Below, in pieces: positions 16,914 to 26,302 of a DNA stretch of 64,000 nt. Under the pieces are notes generated by a model. It did no database searches and was not told the DNA's origin. It was given only the letters and a program-made list of their open reading frames with translations. The translations under genes and the position numbers were made by a program. Position 1 is the stretch's first letter; every line of letters begins with the position of its first letter. Origin of the DNA: Lysinibacillus cavernae (GTDB lineage: Bacteria > Bacillota > Bacilli > Bacillales_A > Planococcaceae); assembly GCF_009724685.1 (NCBI RefSeq), contig NZ_WMEF01000002.1, positions 558,001 to 622,000 on the forward strand, written 5' to 3'.

Positions 16914-18755
16914 ATGTGGAAAGATAGTGAAACTGAATTAGATTTTTTGGATTTTGATTATTTAATAGGATTGCTCGATGAGTTAATTGAGGATGATACA
17001 TTACTTCCATCAAGTATTGGAGTATATGGGGACTGGGGAAGTGGAAAATCTAGCTTAATTCGCATGAGTATGAAAAAAGCCGAACAACGTGAGGGAACAG
17101 TATGTCTCAATTTTAATGGCTGGTTATTTGAAGGATATGAAGATGCGAAAACAGCTTTAGTAGGAAGTATTCTAGATGCTATCCAATCAAACCAGAAATT
17201 ATCTACTAATGCCAAAAAGACAATTAACATTTTATATAAAAGTATTGATAAATTAAAGTTTGCTAAAAAAGGCGTTAGATACGGGGCAGATATATTATTA
17301 AGTGGAGGTATAGGCACGTTATTAGAACTGTCTACAAAGGAGGTAATTAATCAAGTAAAGGGTGCTGTTTCTACAGATAATTTTCCAGACCTTGAAGAGG
17401 GTAAAATTTTAGATGCTATTAAAAGTGAGTTAGAATTCAAAGAATTACGTGAAGATATAAAAGAATTTCAAGTGAATTTTGCAAAATTACTAGAAGAAAG
17501 TAAAATTAACCGATTGGTAATTTTTATTGACGAGTTAGATCGCTGTAGTCCAGATACTATATTAGAGACACTGGAAGCTATCAGGCTGTTTTTATTTACT
17601 GGGAATTCGGTATTTATTATTGGTGCCGATGAAAGGCATATATCTTACGCTGTACAACGAAAATTTGATGAGATAGAAGGACAGCAAATTAATATTGGAA
17701 AAGAATACTTAGAGAAAATTATTCAATATCCTATTAGAATTCCTAGATTAAGCTCCATAGAAATGAAATTCTATATAACTTGTTTACTTTTTGAAAAAAG
17801 ATTAACCTCTGTAGAATTTGAAAAAATACTTAGTTTATTTAATGACGCAAAAAGCGAAAATTTCTTTAAATTTGCTATTTCTTTTGAATTGATTAATGAA
17901 AAATATCCTGATATTGCAGAAAAAGTTAAAGAGGATATTGTTGTGGCAGAACAACTATCAGATGTATTGGCGCAAGGTCTAAATGGTAATCCAAGGCATT
18001 GTAAGAGGTTTTTAAATTCGTTAGTTATGAGAGAAAAAATGTCTTCTTATAAAAAAATAGAATTAGATAGAAAAATCTTAGCTAAATTAATGATGCTGGA
18101 ATATTTTAAACCTACTCTCTTTAAACAAATCGCTGAATTCCAAGGTAATTTACAAGAATTAAACAATCAATTAGGTGAATTGGAAAATGATAAATTAAGT
18201 GAAGAAAATGTTTTAAAAATCTGGAATGATGATAATTGGGTTAAAGATTGGTGTAATATCGATCCGAAAATAGGCGAAGTAGATTTAACACCTTACTTTT
18301 ATTTCTCAAGGGATAGCTTAAATAATAAAAGTTTTAGTTCACTTAAAAAATTAAGTCACAATGCAAATAAAATATTTGAACAACTTATAAGTGGAAGTCA
18401 GGCAGCTAGAAATGCAGCAATTAAAGAAGCTATTAATATAAGTGATTATGAGGCAGTCGAAATATTACAAATGTTATTTACAAAATTGATTGGTACATCT
18501 AACATAGGAAAAGATATTTTTAGGTCTTATTTAGAATGGGGAAAAACCAAAGAATCTTTATATTCTCAAGTATTAAATGATCTCAATTCATTACCTGGAT
18601 CAAAACTAAAATTACCAATAGTACCATTAATAACAAATTATATAAAACATACAAAACAATTTGCATTATTCCAAGAAACATTGGAAAACTGGAAAAAAGA
18701 AAATCCTAAAATTGTCACAGCTATAGAAACATCACTTACAAAAGGAGAGAAGTAA
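16914..18755 (+). CDS. qatA: QatA: KAP-family P-loop NTPase of a Qat defence system
   Basis: 613 residues. The KAP NTPase fold is clear: Walker A GDWGSGKSS (Lys45), Walker B VIFIDELDRC (Asp206), then GADERHISYAVQRKF and a later GNPRHCKRFLN box typical of KAP proteins. Together with the next three genes it matches the QatABCD anti-phage set (ATPase, unknown protein, QueC-like, TatD-like). QatA is the ATPase. A hydrophobic helix at about 120-140 is short, so membrane anchoring is uncertain. It starts 30 bases after tniQ and is one base from qatB, so the four genes form one operon next to the transposition genes. Confidence 0.88.
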   Translation: MWKDSETELDFLDFDYLIGLLDELIEDDTLLPSSIGVYGDWGSGKSSLIRMSMKKAEQREGTVCLNFNGWLFEGYEDAKTALVGSILDAIQSNQKLSTNAKKTINILYKSIDKLKFAKKGVRYGADILLSGGIGTLLELSTKEVINQVKGAVSTDNFPDLEEGKILDAIKSELEFKELREDIKEFQVNFAKLLEESKINRLVIFIDELDRCSPDTILETLEAIRLFLFTGNSVFIIGADERHISYAVQRKFDEIEGQQINIGKEYLEKIIQYPIRIPRLSSIEMKFYITCLLFEKRLTSVEFEKILSLFNDAKSENFFKFAISFELINEKYPDIAEKVKEDIVVAEQLSDVLAQGLNGNPRHCKRFLNSLVMREKMSSYKKIELDRKILAKLMMLEYFKPTLFKQIAEFQGNLQELNNQLGELENDKLSEENVLKIWNDDNWVKDWCNIDPKIGEVDLTPYFYFSRDSLNNKSFSSLKKLSHNANKIFEQLISGSQAARNAAIKEAINISDYEAVEILQMLFTKLIGTSNIGKDIFRSYLEWGKTKESLYSQVLNDLNSLPGSKLKLPIVPLITNYIKHTKQFALFQETLENWKKENPKIVTAIETSLTKGEK

Positions 18756-18756
18756 C

Positions 18757-19542
18757 ATGGGAACTTCTAGTATATATAGAGGGCCGATAGATAATAATCC
18801 TCTTCTTCCAGAAGGTTTTGATTCTAATGAGCTAAATGGGGATCAAGAACAGCAAGGAAAAGAGCCATTAGCGCCATGGAAAGCTGCTAAAAATTCTATG
18901 TCACAATATATTAATGAAAGTCATAGTAACAGGGGAAGGGTTTTACGGAGTTATACTAAAGCACTAGGTGGTGCAAGCAACGCTGCTAGTACAGCTAGAA
19001 GTGGTATTAAATCAGCAGTTAATTTAGGAAGATTTCTATCTTCGGTATCTTCTGAAGGTCTTGAAAATACACTTCAAAGAATAAGTGTCAATTTTAAAGG
19101 AAAAGGAGTTGAGGAACTATTTTCAACTCTAGTTAATGTCTTAGTTCCAGAATCAAATTTGAAAGAAGACGCAATAGCAAGAAAAGCTTCAATTGATGCT
19201 CTCTCTCAACTCTATGAATTTGTAGAACAAAATGATATGGATATAAAAGCTTTAGATTCTTTAAATCAAGAGTTTTTTGATACAGTTATGGCCACTTTTA
19301 TTTCTAGCTTTATATTTGAACGATTATTAAATGATTTAGAAAGTCGTTTCGAACAATATGCTTCTGACACCAATCTTGCTATTGAAAAAGAATCAGAAGT
19401 TAAGGAATATATTATCCAGCATACAGATGTTAAATTACAAGATATTGACTTTAAAAACATAGATTATAATCAAAGTAGTATAGAAGATGTGTTTGAAGGC
19501 ATTTATAAAGAGTGCTATGAAGTATTGGAGGATTATCTATGA
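18757..19542 (+). CDS. qatB: QatB: Qat system protein of unknown function
   Basis: 261 residues with no recognisable catalytic motif. The N-terminal ~60 residues are polar and probably disordered (glycine, asparagine, proline rich). The middle, from about residue 65, has helices rich in Ser/Ala/Gly (YTKALGGASNAASTARSG). The C-terminal half is acidic and helical. It is identified mainly by its place between the KAP ATPase and the QueC-like gene, by size and by this layout. AAAGGAGAG precedes the start, and the stop overlaps the qatC start by 4 bases, which suggests coupled translation. Confidence 0.8.
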   Translation: MGTSSIYRGPIDNNPLLPEGFDSNELNGDQEQQGKEPLAPWKAAKNSMSQYINESHSNRGRVLRSYTKALGGASNAASTARSGIKSAVNLGRFLSSVSSEGLENTLQRISVNFKGKGVEELFSTLVNVLVPESNLKEDAIARKASIDALSQLYEFVEQNDMDIKALDSLNQEFFDTVMATFISSFIFERLLNDLESRFEQYASDTNLAIEKESEVKEYIIQHTDVKLQDIDFKNIDYNQSSIEDVFEGIYKECYEVLEDYL

Positions 19543-20849
19543 TTCAAAATGAGCTTTTAATTAGAATAGATAGTGAAGATACGTACAAAGTTGAAAATGA
19601 TTATATAGATTACAACTTAAGTGATAATTCTATATTTACATATACTTTTTGGGATAAAAATTTAAAATCCCTACCAAACTTTTTCAGTGATGAAGGTTTA
19701 GATTTATTTTACATATCACTGTCAGTATTTGGGGCAGATAGAATTTTACTTAGAGATTATGGTGAGAATGCCTGGAAAAGAAATATAAAACTTCATATTC
19801 CGGTTTTATCAATCCAAAAGTGGGAGCAAAATAAAGCTTTAATAGAGTCTATCTTAAACTTTTTAAGTGGGGATAATTGGGAAATAGAATTCAGAGAAAG
19901 AGGATTGACAAAAAAAGAAAGACAATTCAAAGAAGAGATATTGAAAGCAGAGGAAAAATACGAGTACGAAAAATTATGTATGTTTTCAGGAGGATTAGAT
20001 TCATTTATAGGTGTAATAGATGCAATTGAAAATTATCCTGATGATAAAACATTATTTGTTAGTCATTATGGTGGAGGTAAGGGAGTTCGAGAGTACCAAA
20101 ATGCTTTATTTACCTCACTTAATGAGACTTATAATTTAGACTCACATGCTTTTTATAGCTTTTATGCTAGTGCAAAAAATGGAATAGAGGACACTACAAG
20201 AACTAGATCTTTAATGTTCTTCGCACATGCCATTCTATTAGGGACAGCTATGCAAAAAAGAATGACATTACTAATCCCTGAAAATGGATATATATCGTTA
20301 AATATCCCACTCACTAATTCTAGATTAGGAAGTAGTAGCACTAGAACAACGCATCCATATTACATGAAACTTTTACAAAATCTACTTACTAATTTGAACA
20401 TAAATATTAACTTAGAAAACCCTTATCAATTTAAGACAAAAGGTGAAATGATTATAGAGTGCCAAAACATAGATTTATTAAATAAGAATCTAGCTAATAC
20501 TATGTCGTGTTCTCATCCAGACTTAGGTAGATTGTATGGAGAATCGAATACAGCACATTGCGGAACATGTTTACCCTGCACAATTAGAAGGGCCTCAATA
20601 AGAAAGGCAAATATATTAGACACTAGTACGTATAGAGATTTATATTTTGAACACGGTCCAACTGCAAGAATGAATTTAATGTCTTATAATATGGGGTTAC
20701 AAAAATATAACAAAAAGTATTCCTTTATGAACATTCAAAATTCAGGACCTATATCAACAAACATTTCTGAGTTTGTTAAGGTTTATGATCGCGGAATGGC
20801 TGAATTAAAGGCATTACTGGAGAGTATTCATGAGCAAATTTCACTTTGA
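19539..20849 (+). CDS. qatC: QatC: QueC-like (7-cyano-7-deazaguanine synthase-type) Qat protein
   Basis: 436 residues. The ATP-pyrophosphatase (PP-loop) motif SGGLDS is at 150-155. A four-Cys zinc site is visible: C324 (SCSHPD), C341, C344 and C347 (HCGTCLPC), as in QueC. True QueC is about 220 residues; the extra ~140-residue N-terminal part is characteristic of Qat proteins. QueC makes preQ0 from CDG. In Qat the chemistry is probably a modification of a nucleotide or protein end, which sequence does not settle. It overlaps qatB by 4 bases and qatD by 20. Confidence 0.9.
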   Translation: MIQNELLIRIDSEDTYKVENDYIDYNLSDNSIFTYTFWDKNLKSLPNFFSDEGLDLFYISLSVFGADRILLRDYGENAWKRNIKLHIPVLSIQKWEQNKALIESILNFLSGDNWEIEFRERGLTKKERQFKEEILKAEEKYEYEKLCMFSGGLDSFIGVIDAIENYPDDKTLFVSHYGGGKGVREYQNALFTSLNETYNLDSHAFYSFYASAKNGIEDTTRTRSLMFFAHAILLGTAMQKRMTLLIPENGYISLNIPLTNSRLGSSSTRTTHPYYMKLLQNLLTNLNININLENPYQFKTKGEMIIECQNIDLLNKNLANTMSCSHPDLGRLYGESNTAHCGTCLPCTIRRASIRKANILDTSTYRDLYFEHGPTARMNLMSYNMGLQKYNKKYSFMNIQNSGPISTNISEFVKVYDRGMAELKALLESIHEQISL

Positions 20850-21573
20850 CACACATGTACATTTAGATTTATACAAAGACACAGATAACATCATTGCACA
20901 TATTAACGAACGTAAATCATATACTATTGCCGTAACAAACTTACCAATATTATATGAAAAAGCTAGGAAAAATATCCCTGATACTAAATATATTCGATTT
21001 GCCCTTGGTCTACATCCTGAATTGATTCATGAATTTCCTGAACAAGTAACGGAGTTTTTTAAAAAACTTAAAAAAGTACGATATGTTGGCGAAATAGGAT
21101 TAGATTTCAGTAAGGAGTACACATCATATCAAAATCTGCAACAAGAGTTTTTCAAGAGGTGTATAACAGAGTGCCATCGTTTGGGCAATAAAATACTAAG
21201 TATTCATTCGAGAAAAGCTGCGAGAGAAGTAATAGACATAATAGGACCTGAATTTAACGGAAAAGTTATTTTACATTGGTTTAATGGTAATCAATCTGAT
21301 ACAAGAAGAGCTATAGATAATGGATACTATTTTTCAATAAACAATGAAATGATAAAGAGTATAAACGGTAGAAAAATAATCGAGCTTATACCGCTAAATC
21401 GCATTCTACTTGAGAGTGACGGACCATTCACTAGAACATTTAAAAACAATTATGATATAAACTTTTTTGACGATTTGATTATGTCGATTTCAACACTAAA
21501 AGAATGTAAAATTGAAGATTTGTATAAGATATTAAGAAACAATTTCAAAACCATACTTGAAAGTAATAAATAA
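20830..21573 (+). CDS. qatD: QatD: TatD-like metal-dependent hydrolase of the Qat system
   Basis: 247 residues of the TatD nuclease/amidohydrolase fold. The metal ligands are in place: DTHVHLD (H9/H11), GEIGLDF, the His residues in LSIHSRKA and VILHWFNG, and ESDGPF near the C-terminus. In the Qat set this is the likely hydrolase or nuclease effector. The start lies inside the end of qatC. The chromosome carries a separate TatD-family gene at 49,867-50,616, so QatD is not simply the housekeeping copy. Confidence 0.9.
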   Translation: MSKFHFDTHVHLDLYKDTDNIIAHINERKSYTIAVTNLPILYEKARKNIPDTKYIRFALGLHPELIHEFPEQVTEFFKKLKKVRYVGEIGLDFSKEYTSYQNLQQEFFKRCITECHRLGNKILSIHSRKAAREVIDIIGPEFNGKVILHWFNGNQSDTRRAIDNGYYFSINNEMIKSINGRKIIELIPLNRILLESDGPFTRTFKNNYDINFFDDLIMSISTLKECKIEDLYKILRNNFKTILESNK

Positions 21574-21619
21574 ATTTTGATGTAAAGAGCAGTAAAGCTA
21601 AGAAGGAGTGTGGCTGTAA

Positions 21620-22375
21620 ATGCTTATATTGGTACCATTTATAATAGCAATTATAGTATTTGTTTTAAAATTGAAATTAGTAAAAACTGAAGATGGGAAA
21701 AAATTCGCCAAAATTGAAATGATTATAGATATTTTAAAATTTACTATTCCATGTTTAGTATTTTTTTGTTTACATTTCATCTGGGGAATTCAGGTGTTTA
21801 GCATATTCACGAGGGTATTCGATATAGCGATTTTATTATTAATTGTGTTTGTTTTTCTAGGAGGAAAACATTCATATCAAGAAAGAAAAGCAATAGGTGC
21901 TATTTTTTCATTTTTATTGATATTAATTGCTATAATGATTTCAATATTTTCGATGATAATAGGTACGTTTGGTGAATCTGCAGGTACATATTTAGTTTTA
22001 TTTATAAAAGCAGTAATAAGCTTTTTAACATTTACTTGGGCAACGTTTACAGCAAAATCTGAATCTGTAAAATATAAGATTAAAGATTTTGCTCAAACTA
22101 TTATTCAATCGTTTAAACAACGAGATATTAGTAAACATGATTATTTTCTATTCGGTATATTAAGTTTATTTATGTTTACTGGAGATCCTTATCAATATCT
22201 TACACCTGTAGGTTTATTCGGAATACACGAGATATTAAATCGTAAATATTTTAAAGGAAGTATTTATATTGTAGTAGGTAATATTATATTATTAATGAAA
22301 TCTACATCTTGGGCAGATACTATTTACGGTATATACTTTGATAGCTGTTATAGACTTAATCATACAGTTTTTTAA
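21620..22375 (+). CDS. Polytopic membrane protein of unknown function
   Basis: 251 residues with about six or seven hydrophobic segments (roughly 2-17, 37-60, 65-80, 90-118, 125-145, 180-200, 220-235) and short polar loops. One longer soluble loop (about 145-178, KSESVKYKIKDF...QRDISKHD) is probably cytoplasmic. No catalytic motif seen. AAGGAG lies 12-17 bases upstream. It follows qatD by 46 bases in the same direction, so it could be an accessory of the Qat operon or a separate cargo gene. A bidirectional terminator follows at 22,603-22,645. Confidence 0.6.
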   Translation: MLILVPFIIAIIVFVLKLKLVKTEDGKKFAKIEMIIDILKFTIPCLVFFCLHFIWGIQVFSIFTRVFDIAILLLIVFVFLGGKHSYQERKAIGAIFSFLLILIAIMISIFSMIIGTFGESAGTYLVLFIKAVISFLTFTWATFTAKSESVKYKIKDFAQTIIQSFKQRDISKHDYFLFGILSLFMFTGDPYQYLTPVGLFGIHEILNRKYFKGSIYIVVGNIILLMKSTSWADTIYGIYFDSCYRLNHTVF

Positions 22376-22602
22376 ATTTAAAAAATAAATTTGGTTCCTA
22401 ATATGAAGTTTAGAATCCTTGTTATAAGAAGCTAGTGAAAATTATCCGAATATGAACTGAGGATATTTAATTAAACGACTTTATTATTTTAAGTTATCCG
22501 TGGCGACAGAGAAGAACAATTACTCAATAGCAATATTTAGATGCAAAAATGATATAATATCTTTTTACAAGCTCAAAGCGAAAAATCCAATATTATATGT
22601 TT

Positions 22603-22645
22603 AAAATGAAAATAGCCCCCGAAAAATGGAGGCTATTTTCATTTT
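22603..22645. terminator. Bidirectional terminator between cargo modules
   Basis: Perfect 15-bp stem (AAAATGAAAATAGCC, 22,603-22,617, and its complement at 22,631-22,645). A-rich and T-rich flanks serve both strands. It separates the membrane-protein gene from the convergent DGQHR gene, which ends 5 bases away. Confidence 0.85.
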
Positions 22646-22650
22646 AATAG

Positions 22651-23646
22651 CTAGCTTTTCAAGCAATTTAAAATATCATCTGCTAACATTTTAGAACCTG
22701 CTGCCCCTTTAAGATACTTTAAATTTCCTGTAGATAACCAATCAATTTCTTTTAGGTTACTTAAAATCTTCGTTAATTGAGCAGAATCTGGTTGTTGAGA
22801 TTTTATTGAATAATTTTCATTAATTATTTTATTTCCTACAATTGCCAATGCGTTTAAACATGTTATATGTGTCATTCTATACAACTTATTATCATCCCAC
22901 TGATTTGGGAACATTTCTTTTATTAAGTTGAAATAAAATAAAGTAATATTTAACTTCCGTTCTTTTGAAAGGGATGCTAAAGCAGACTTTTTAGTTAATA
23001 ATTTTATAATGTTGTACAGGTTTTGTAATGTTACGTTTTTTTCTTTAGTTCTTCTTCCGATTAAGGTTCCTTTACTAAAGAAAGGACTCTCTGGCTTAAG
23101 AATTAAGTTTGTAGCTACCCAGCTAATGTCATCATTATCCCTGTTTAAATAGCGACTTAGTGATGTACCAATACCCTTGGCTTTTGAATTAATTACATCA
23201 AATAATTTAATTTCTTCATCCTCATCTAAATAATGAAAAGCCAAGAAGGGAACATTAAGCATACTATCAGTTTCATTAATATATTCACTTATTCCGCCTA
23301 ACCTATGCTGCCCATCCATTAAAGTAGCTTTTTTTGTGCAAATTAATCTCCCGAAATTTCTTCGTTGACCTTCATATGCGTGAAATTCCCAATGTCCTGA
23401 AGCATTTAATAAAATTGGCGTGTAAAGAGCATCTTCACCTTGTGATAAATAACTAGCAAAATCTTTACATCTTTTTTTATCTATGGGGCGTTGATAGCCT
23501 TTGCCAGAAGGATCATTATAAAGTTTGGAGTATGAGAAGTTGACTGCTATTTGAGATGAGACAAAGCCCTGGTAAGTAACACGACCACGCATTTTAGATT
23601 GTAATACATTTTCTATTGCTATATTTGAAGGTAAGTTATTACTCAT
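22651..23646 (-). CDS. DGQHR-domain protein (DndB-like)
   Basis: 331 residues with DGQHR at 111-115 followed by a conserved-looking GISEY...FHYLDEDEEIKLFDVINSKAKG segment. This is the ParB/DndB-like DGQHR fold. In the dnd system DndB regulates DNA phosphorothioation, and related DGQHR proteins occur in other DNA-modification loci. No dndA, C, D or E gene is present, so a phosphorothioation role is not supported here. It is divergent from an XRE regulator with a 133-bp gap holding two palindromes. AAGGAG sits at the usual place upstream of ATG. Confidence 0.8.
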   Translation of the reverse strand: MSNNLPSNIAIENVLQSKMRGRVTYQGFVSSQIAVNFSYSKLYNDPSGKGYQRPIDKKRCKDFASYLSQGEDALYTPILLNASGHWEFHAYEGQRRNFGRLICTKKATLMDGQHRLGGISEYINETDSMLNVPFLAFHYLDEDEEIKLFDVINSKAKGIGTSLSRYLNRDNDDISWVATNLILKPESPFFSKGTLIGRRTKEKNVTLQNLYNIIKLLTKKSALASLSKERKLNITLFYFNLIKEMFPNQWDDNKLYRMTHITCLNALAIVGNKIINENYSIKSQQPDSAQLTKILSNLKEIDWLSTGNLKYLKGAAGSKMLADDILNCLKS

Positions 23647-23688
23647 AACAAAAACTCCTTAACAAAATTTTAATACTTAAACATTATA

Positions 23689-23702
23689 GTACTTATAAGT
23701 AC
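23689..23702. promoter_or_regulatory. Palindrome GTACTTATAAGTAC upstream of the DGQHR gene
   Basis: A perfect 14-base palindrome about 45 bases before the DGQHR start codon. A related string, ACTTATATGTACATAATTA, occurs at about 28,231-28,249 after the Gabija-like genes. It could be an operator for the divergent XRE protein or part of a promoter. Confidence 0.45.
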
Positions 23703-23748
23703 ATAATTCAATCAAATTTATACTATATGTAACTGTAAGATAGTACAA

Positions 23749-23773
23749 ACCTCACATAGTCTAAATGTGAGGT
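23749..23773. promoter_or_regulatory. Inverted repeat overlapping the XRE ribosome-binding site
   Basis: ACCTCACAT and ATGTGAGGT (9-bp perfect arms, 7-base spacer) end within the GAGGTG ribosome-binding site. It is placed to act as an autoregulatory operator, or as an RNA hairpin hiding the ribosome-binding site. Confidence 0.6.
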
Positions 23774-23779
23774 GATTTT

Positions 23780-24130
23780 GTGGAAAGTTTAGTTAAATTA
23801 GTTGGTAGCAACATCAAAGAAATACGGAAAATGAAAAAACTCACTCAGGAAGAATTGGCTGAAAAATGTGGTCTGCAAACTTCGTATTTGGCCGGGGTTG
23901 AACGAGGGGATAGGAATATTACTATCCAAACCTTAGAAAAGATTACTGAAGGCTTGGAAGAAACACCTAGCAGTATCTTTAAATTTGATACTATCAATTT
24001 CGATAATAAGTATTTTGAAAAAAAAGAATTGATTATGATCTTGCAAAATTTAATAGAGGATAGAAGTGAAGTAGAGGTTCGTTTAATATTAAATATTGCT
24101 AATGAAATATTTAATACTTTTGAAAAATGA
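23780..24130 (+). CDS. XRE-family helix-turn-helix regulator
   Basis: 116 residues. The Cro/C1-type helix-turn-helix occupies about residues 8-62 (IKEIRKMKKLTQEELAEKCG, then LAGVERGDRNITIQTLEKI). An acidic helical tail probably dimerises. The start is GTG 23,780 with GAGGTG 5 bases upstream. It is divergent from the DGQHR gene, with which it shares the 23,647-23,779 control region, and lies upstream of the Gabija-like pair after a terminator. It is therefore a candidate regulator of its own gene and the DGQHR gene. Confidence 0.88.
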   Translation: MESLVKLVGSNIKEIRKMKKLTQEELAEKCGLQTSYLAGVERGDRNITIQTLEKITEGLEETPSSIFKFDTINFDNKYFEKKELIMILQNLIEDRSEVEVRLILNIANEIFNTFEK

Positions 24131-24170
24131 AGGCCTTTAATAAAAAAATCCATAAAGAATCATCAAGTTT

Positions 24171-24200
24171 ACCACTCATCCGAGTGGTTTATTTTTTTAT
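24171..24200 (+). terminator. Terminator after the XRE gene
   Basis: ACCACTCATCCGAGTGGT (7-bp perfect stem, tetraloop) is followed by TTATTTTTTTA. Confidence 0.8.
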
Positions 24201-24389
24201 CATTCAAAAAAGTCAGTGTTTTTGAGTTAATAAAATCCACTATCGTTGCTCTTGAAAACATCACTTTACCCCTGGTATTTGATTATATTCTTAAATCTGT
24301 TAAACAAAGATTACATATGAAATGTGCTTATTTTCTAAATATGGTATACAATTGAATATAAATGCCTAATAGAATAGGAGCAATGAATC

Positions 24390-26300
24390 ATGTATTTAGC
24401 AGAGTTAAAGATATGGAACTTCAGAAAATTTTCCTCTAATGAAAATGATCCAGGATTAGCCCTTAATTTCACACCTGGATTAAACCTTTTAGTTGGTGAA
24501 AATAATTCGGGAAAAACAGCAATTGTAGATGCAATAAAATACACTATACATACTCAAAGCTATGAAAATATTAGAATTGAGAATGAGGATTTCCATCTAC
24601 CTGTTGGAGAAACCGAAGAAACAAACAGAGCTACTGAATTACGTGTCGAATGCGTTTTTAAAGGATTTAGCGATGATGAAGCAAAAAACTTTTTAGAATG
24701 GCTAGGTATGGAGAAAAACGATCAGGACAAATACGAATATTATCTTAAAGTATTTCTAACTGCAAAAAGAAATAATAACTCTATTTATTATGATATTAAA
24801 GCTGGGCCAGATCATGAAGGAAAACAACTTAGTGGAGAAGCAAGAAACCTATTAAGGAGTACCTACCTGAAACCTTTACGGGATGCTGAAAAAGAAATGT
24901 CTCCCAGAAGAAATTCTCGATTAGCACAAATTTTAACCAGTCATGATGCATTCAAAGGAAAGGAAGAAGAACATTATATTTTTGAAACTATTAAAGAAGC
25001 AAATGAAAAGATTCAAAGCTACTTCAAAGGTATAGATCAAGATGGAGCTCCATTATCAGACCAAGAAGGTAAGAAATTATTAGAAGATATCAATGACTAC
25101 TTGGAGGAGTTTGGAGGTATTAATAATAAACTCCACTCAAATTTCACTTTAGCAAGATTAAATCTGAAGAATATACTTGAAAGGTTGAACCTAGAAATGA
25201 CTGAGAATAAATCAGGACTGGGTTCTCAAAATTTATTATTTATCGCAACGGAATTGCTACTTTTAAAAAGAGACTCATATCAAGGATTAAAATTAGCTTT
25301 GATAGAAGAGATTGAGGCTCATCTACATGTCCAAGCACAAATTAGACTAATTGATTTTCTTCAGGAGGAAGTAAAAGGTTCTGGTGTTCAACTAATTATG
25401 ACTACACATAGTACTGACCTTGCATCAAAAGTACGATTAGAAAATTTAATAATCTGCAAAGATGACAAAGCTTTTCCTATGGGACAAAATTACACAAAAT
25501 TAAATAAAGGTGATTATTTATTTTTAGAACGTTTTTTAGACTCGACTAAAGCAAACCTATTCTTTGCACAAGGGGTCATTATGGTGGAAGGTGATTCGGA
25601 GAACTTATTATTACCGACAATCGCAGACATAATAGAAAAACCTTTTTCCAAGTACGGGGTAACTGTAGTTAATGTCGGTAACACGGCGTTCTTGAGATAT
25701 TCAAGAATTTTTAAAAGGAAACATCCTGAACACGGATTGCTAAATATCCCTGTAGCAGCAATAACTGATAATGACATTAAACCTGATTTTTACAAAGATA
25801 AAGATCCACTTGTTAACACAAAGAGCGATTTAGAAAAAGTAAAAACTATAGAACAAAGAAGAGCAGATAAGAGCCATAATATAGATGGTCAGAATGTAAA
25901 ATTGTTTATATCCCCTGATTGGACATTAGAATACGATATCGCGTTAGGTACATTACAAAAGGAATTATTACAAGCAGTTCTTAGAGCAGAAAAAATAGGT
26001 AACAGTGATGTCATTGGTTTAACACCTAAAAAGGAACAACAAATTTCAAAAGAAATCGACGAACTGTATAAAGAATGGGACAAAAAAAACACTTCTAATG
26101 AAGAAAAGGCTTTTTATATTTATTATGATTTAGTACTTGAGAAAAAAATATCAAAAGCAATAATCGCTCAATGCCTTGCTGGAATTTTAGAAGAATTGAA
26201 AGAAAAGGATCCTCTTGTCTTAAAATCCAAACTTCTAAGTGATGCGCAATTACAATATATTGTGAGAGCTATTAACCACGCTACAACCGGAGGTGAGTAA
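24390..26300 (+). CDS. gajA: OLD-family ATPase/TOPRIM nuclease (GajA-like)
   Basis: 636 residues. An ABC/RecF-like ATPase with Walker A GENNSGKT (36-43) and a Walker B-type LIEEIEAHLH near residue 305. A TOPRIM nuclease domain follows, with VEGDSEN (E400, 399-405) and an AITDND acidic motif near 455. Class 2 OLD proteins like this stand directly upstream of a UvrD-like helicase; in Gabija the pair is GajA-GajB. The characterised Bacillus GajA is shorter (about 580 residues, from memory), so I call this Gabija-like. A TATACA promoter element lies about 40 bases upstream, and the stop is 2 bases before gajB. Cleavage of phage DNA when nucleotides are depleted is known for Gabija and is inferred here. 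Confidence 0.85.
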   Translation: MYLAELKIWNFRKFSSNENDPGLALNFTPGLNLLVGENNSGKTAIVDAIKYTIHTQSYENIRIENEDFHLPVGETEETNRATELRVECVFKGFSDDEAKNFLEWLGMEKNDQDKYEYYLKVFLTAKRNNNSIYYDIKAGPDHEGKQLSGEARNLLRSTYLKPLRDAEKEMSPRRNSRLAQILTSHDAFKGKEEEHYIFETIKEANEKIQSYFKGIDQDGAPLSDQEGKKLLEDINDYLEEFGGINNKLHSNFTLARLNLKNILERLNLEMTENKSGLGSQNLLFIATELLLLKRDSYQGLKLALIEEIEAHLHVQAQIRLIDFLQEEVKGSGVQLIMTTHSTDLASKVRLENLIICKDDKAFPMGQNYTKLNKGDYLFLERFLDSTKANLFFAQGVIMVEGDSENLLLPTIADIIEKPFSKYGVTVVNVGNTAFLRYSRIFKRKHPEHGLLNIPVAAITDNDIKPDFYKDKDPLVNTKSDLEKVKTIEQRRADKSHNIDGQNVKLFISPDWTLEYDIALGTLQKELLQAVLRAEKIGNSDVIGLTPKKEQQISKEIDELYKEWDKKNTSNEEKAFYIYYDLVLEKKISKAIIAQCLAGILEELKEKDPLVLKSKLLSDAQLQYIVRAINHATTGGE

Positions 26301-26302
26301 CT

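Noticed and set aside
22651-23646. A full DNA phosphorothioation (dnd) system
   Set aside because: Only a DndB-like DGQHR protein is present. No cysteine desulfurase or DndC/D/E genes were found in the window.
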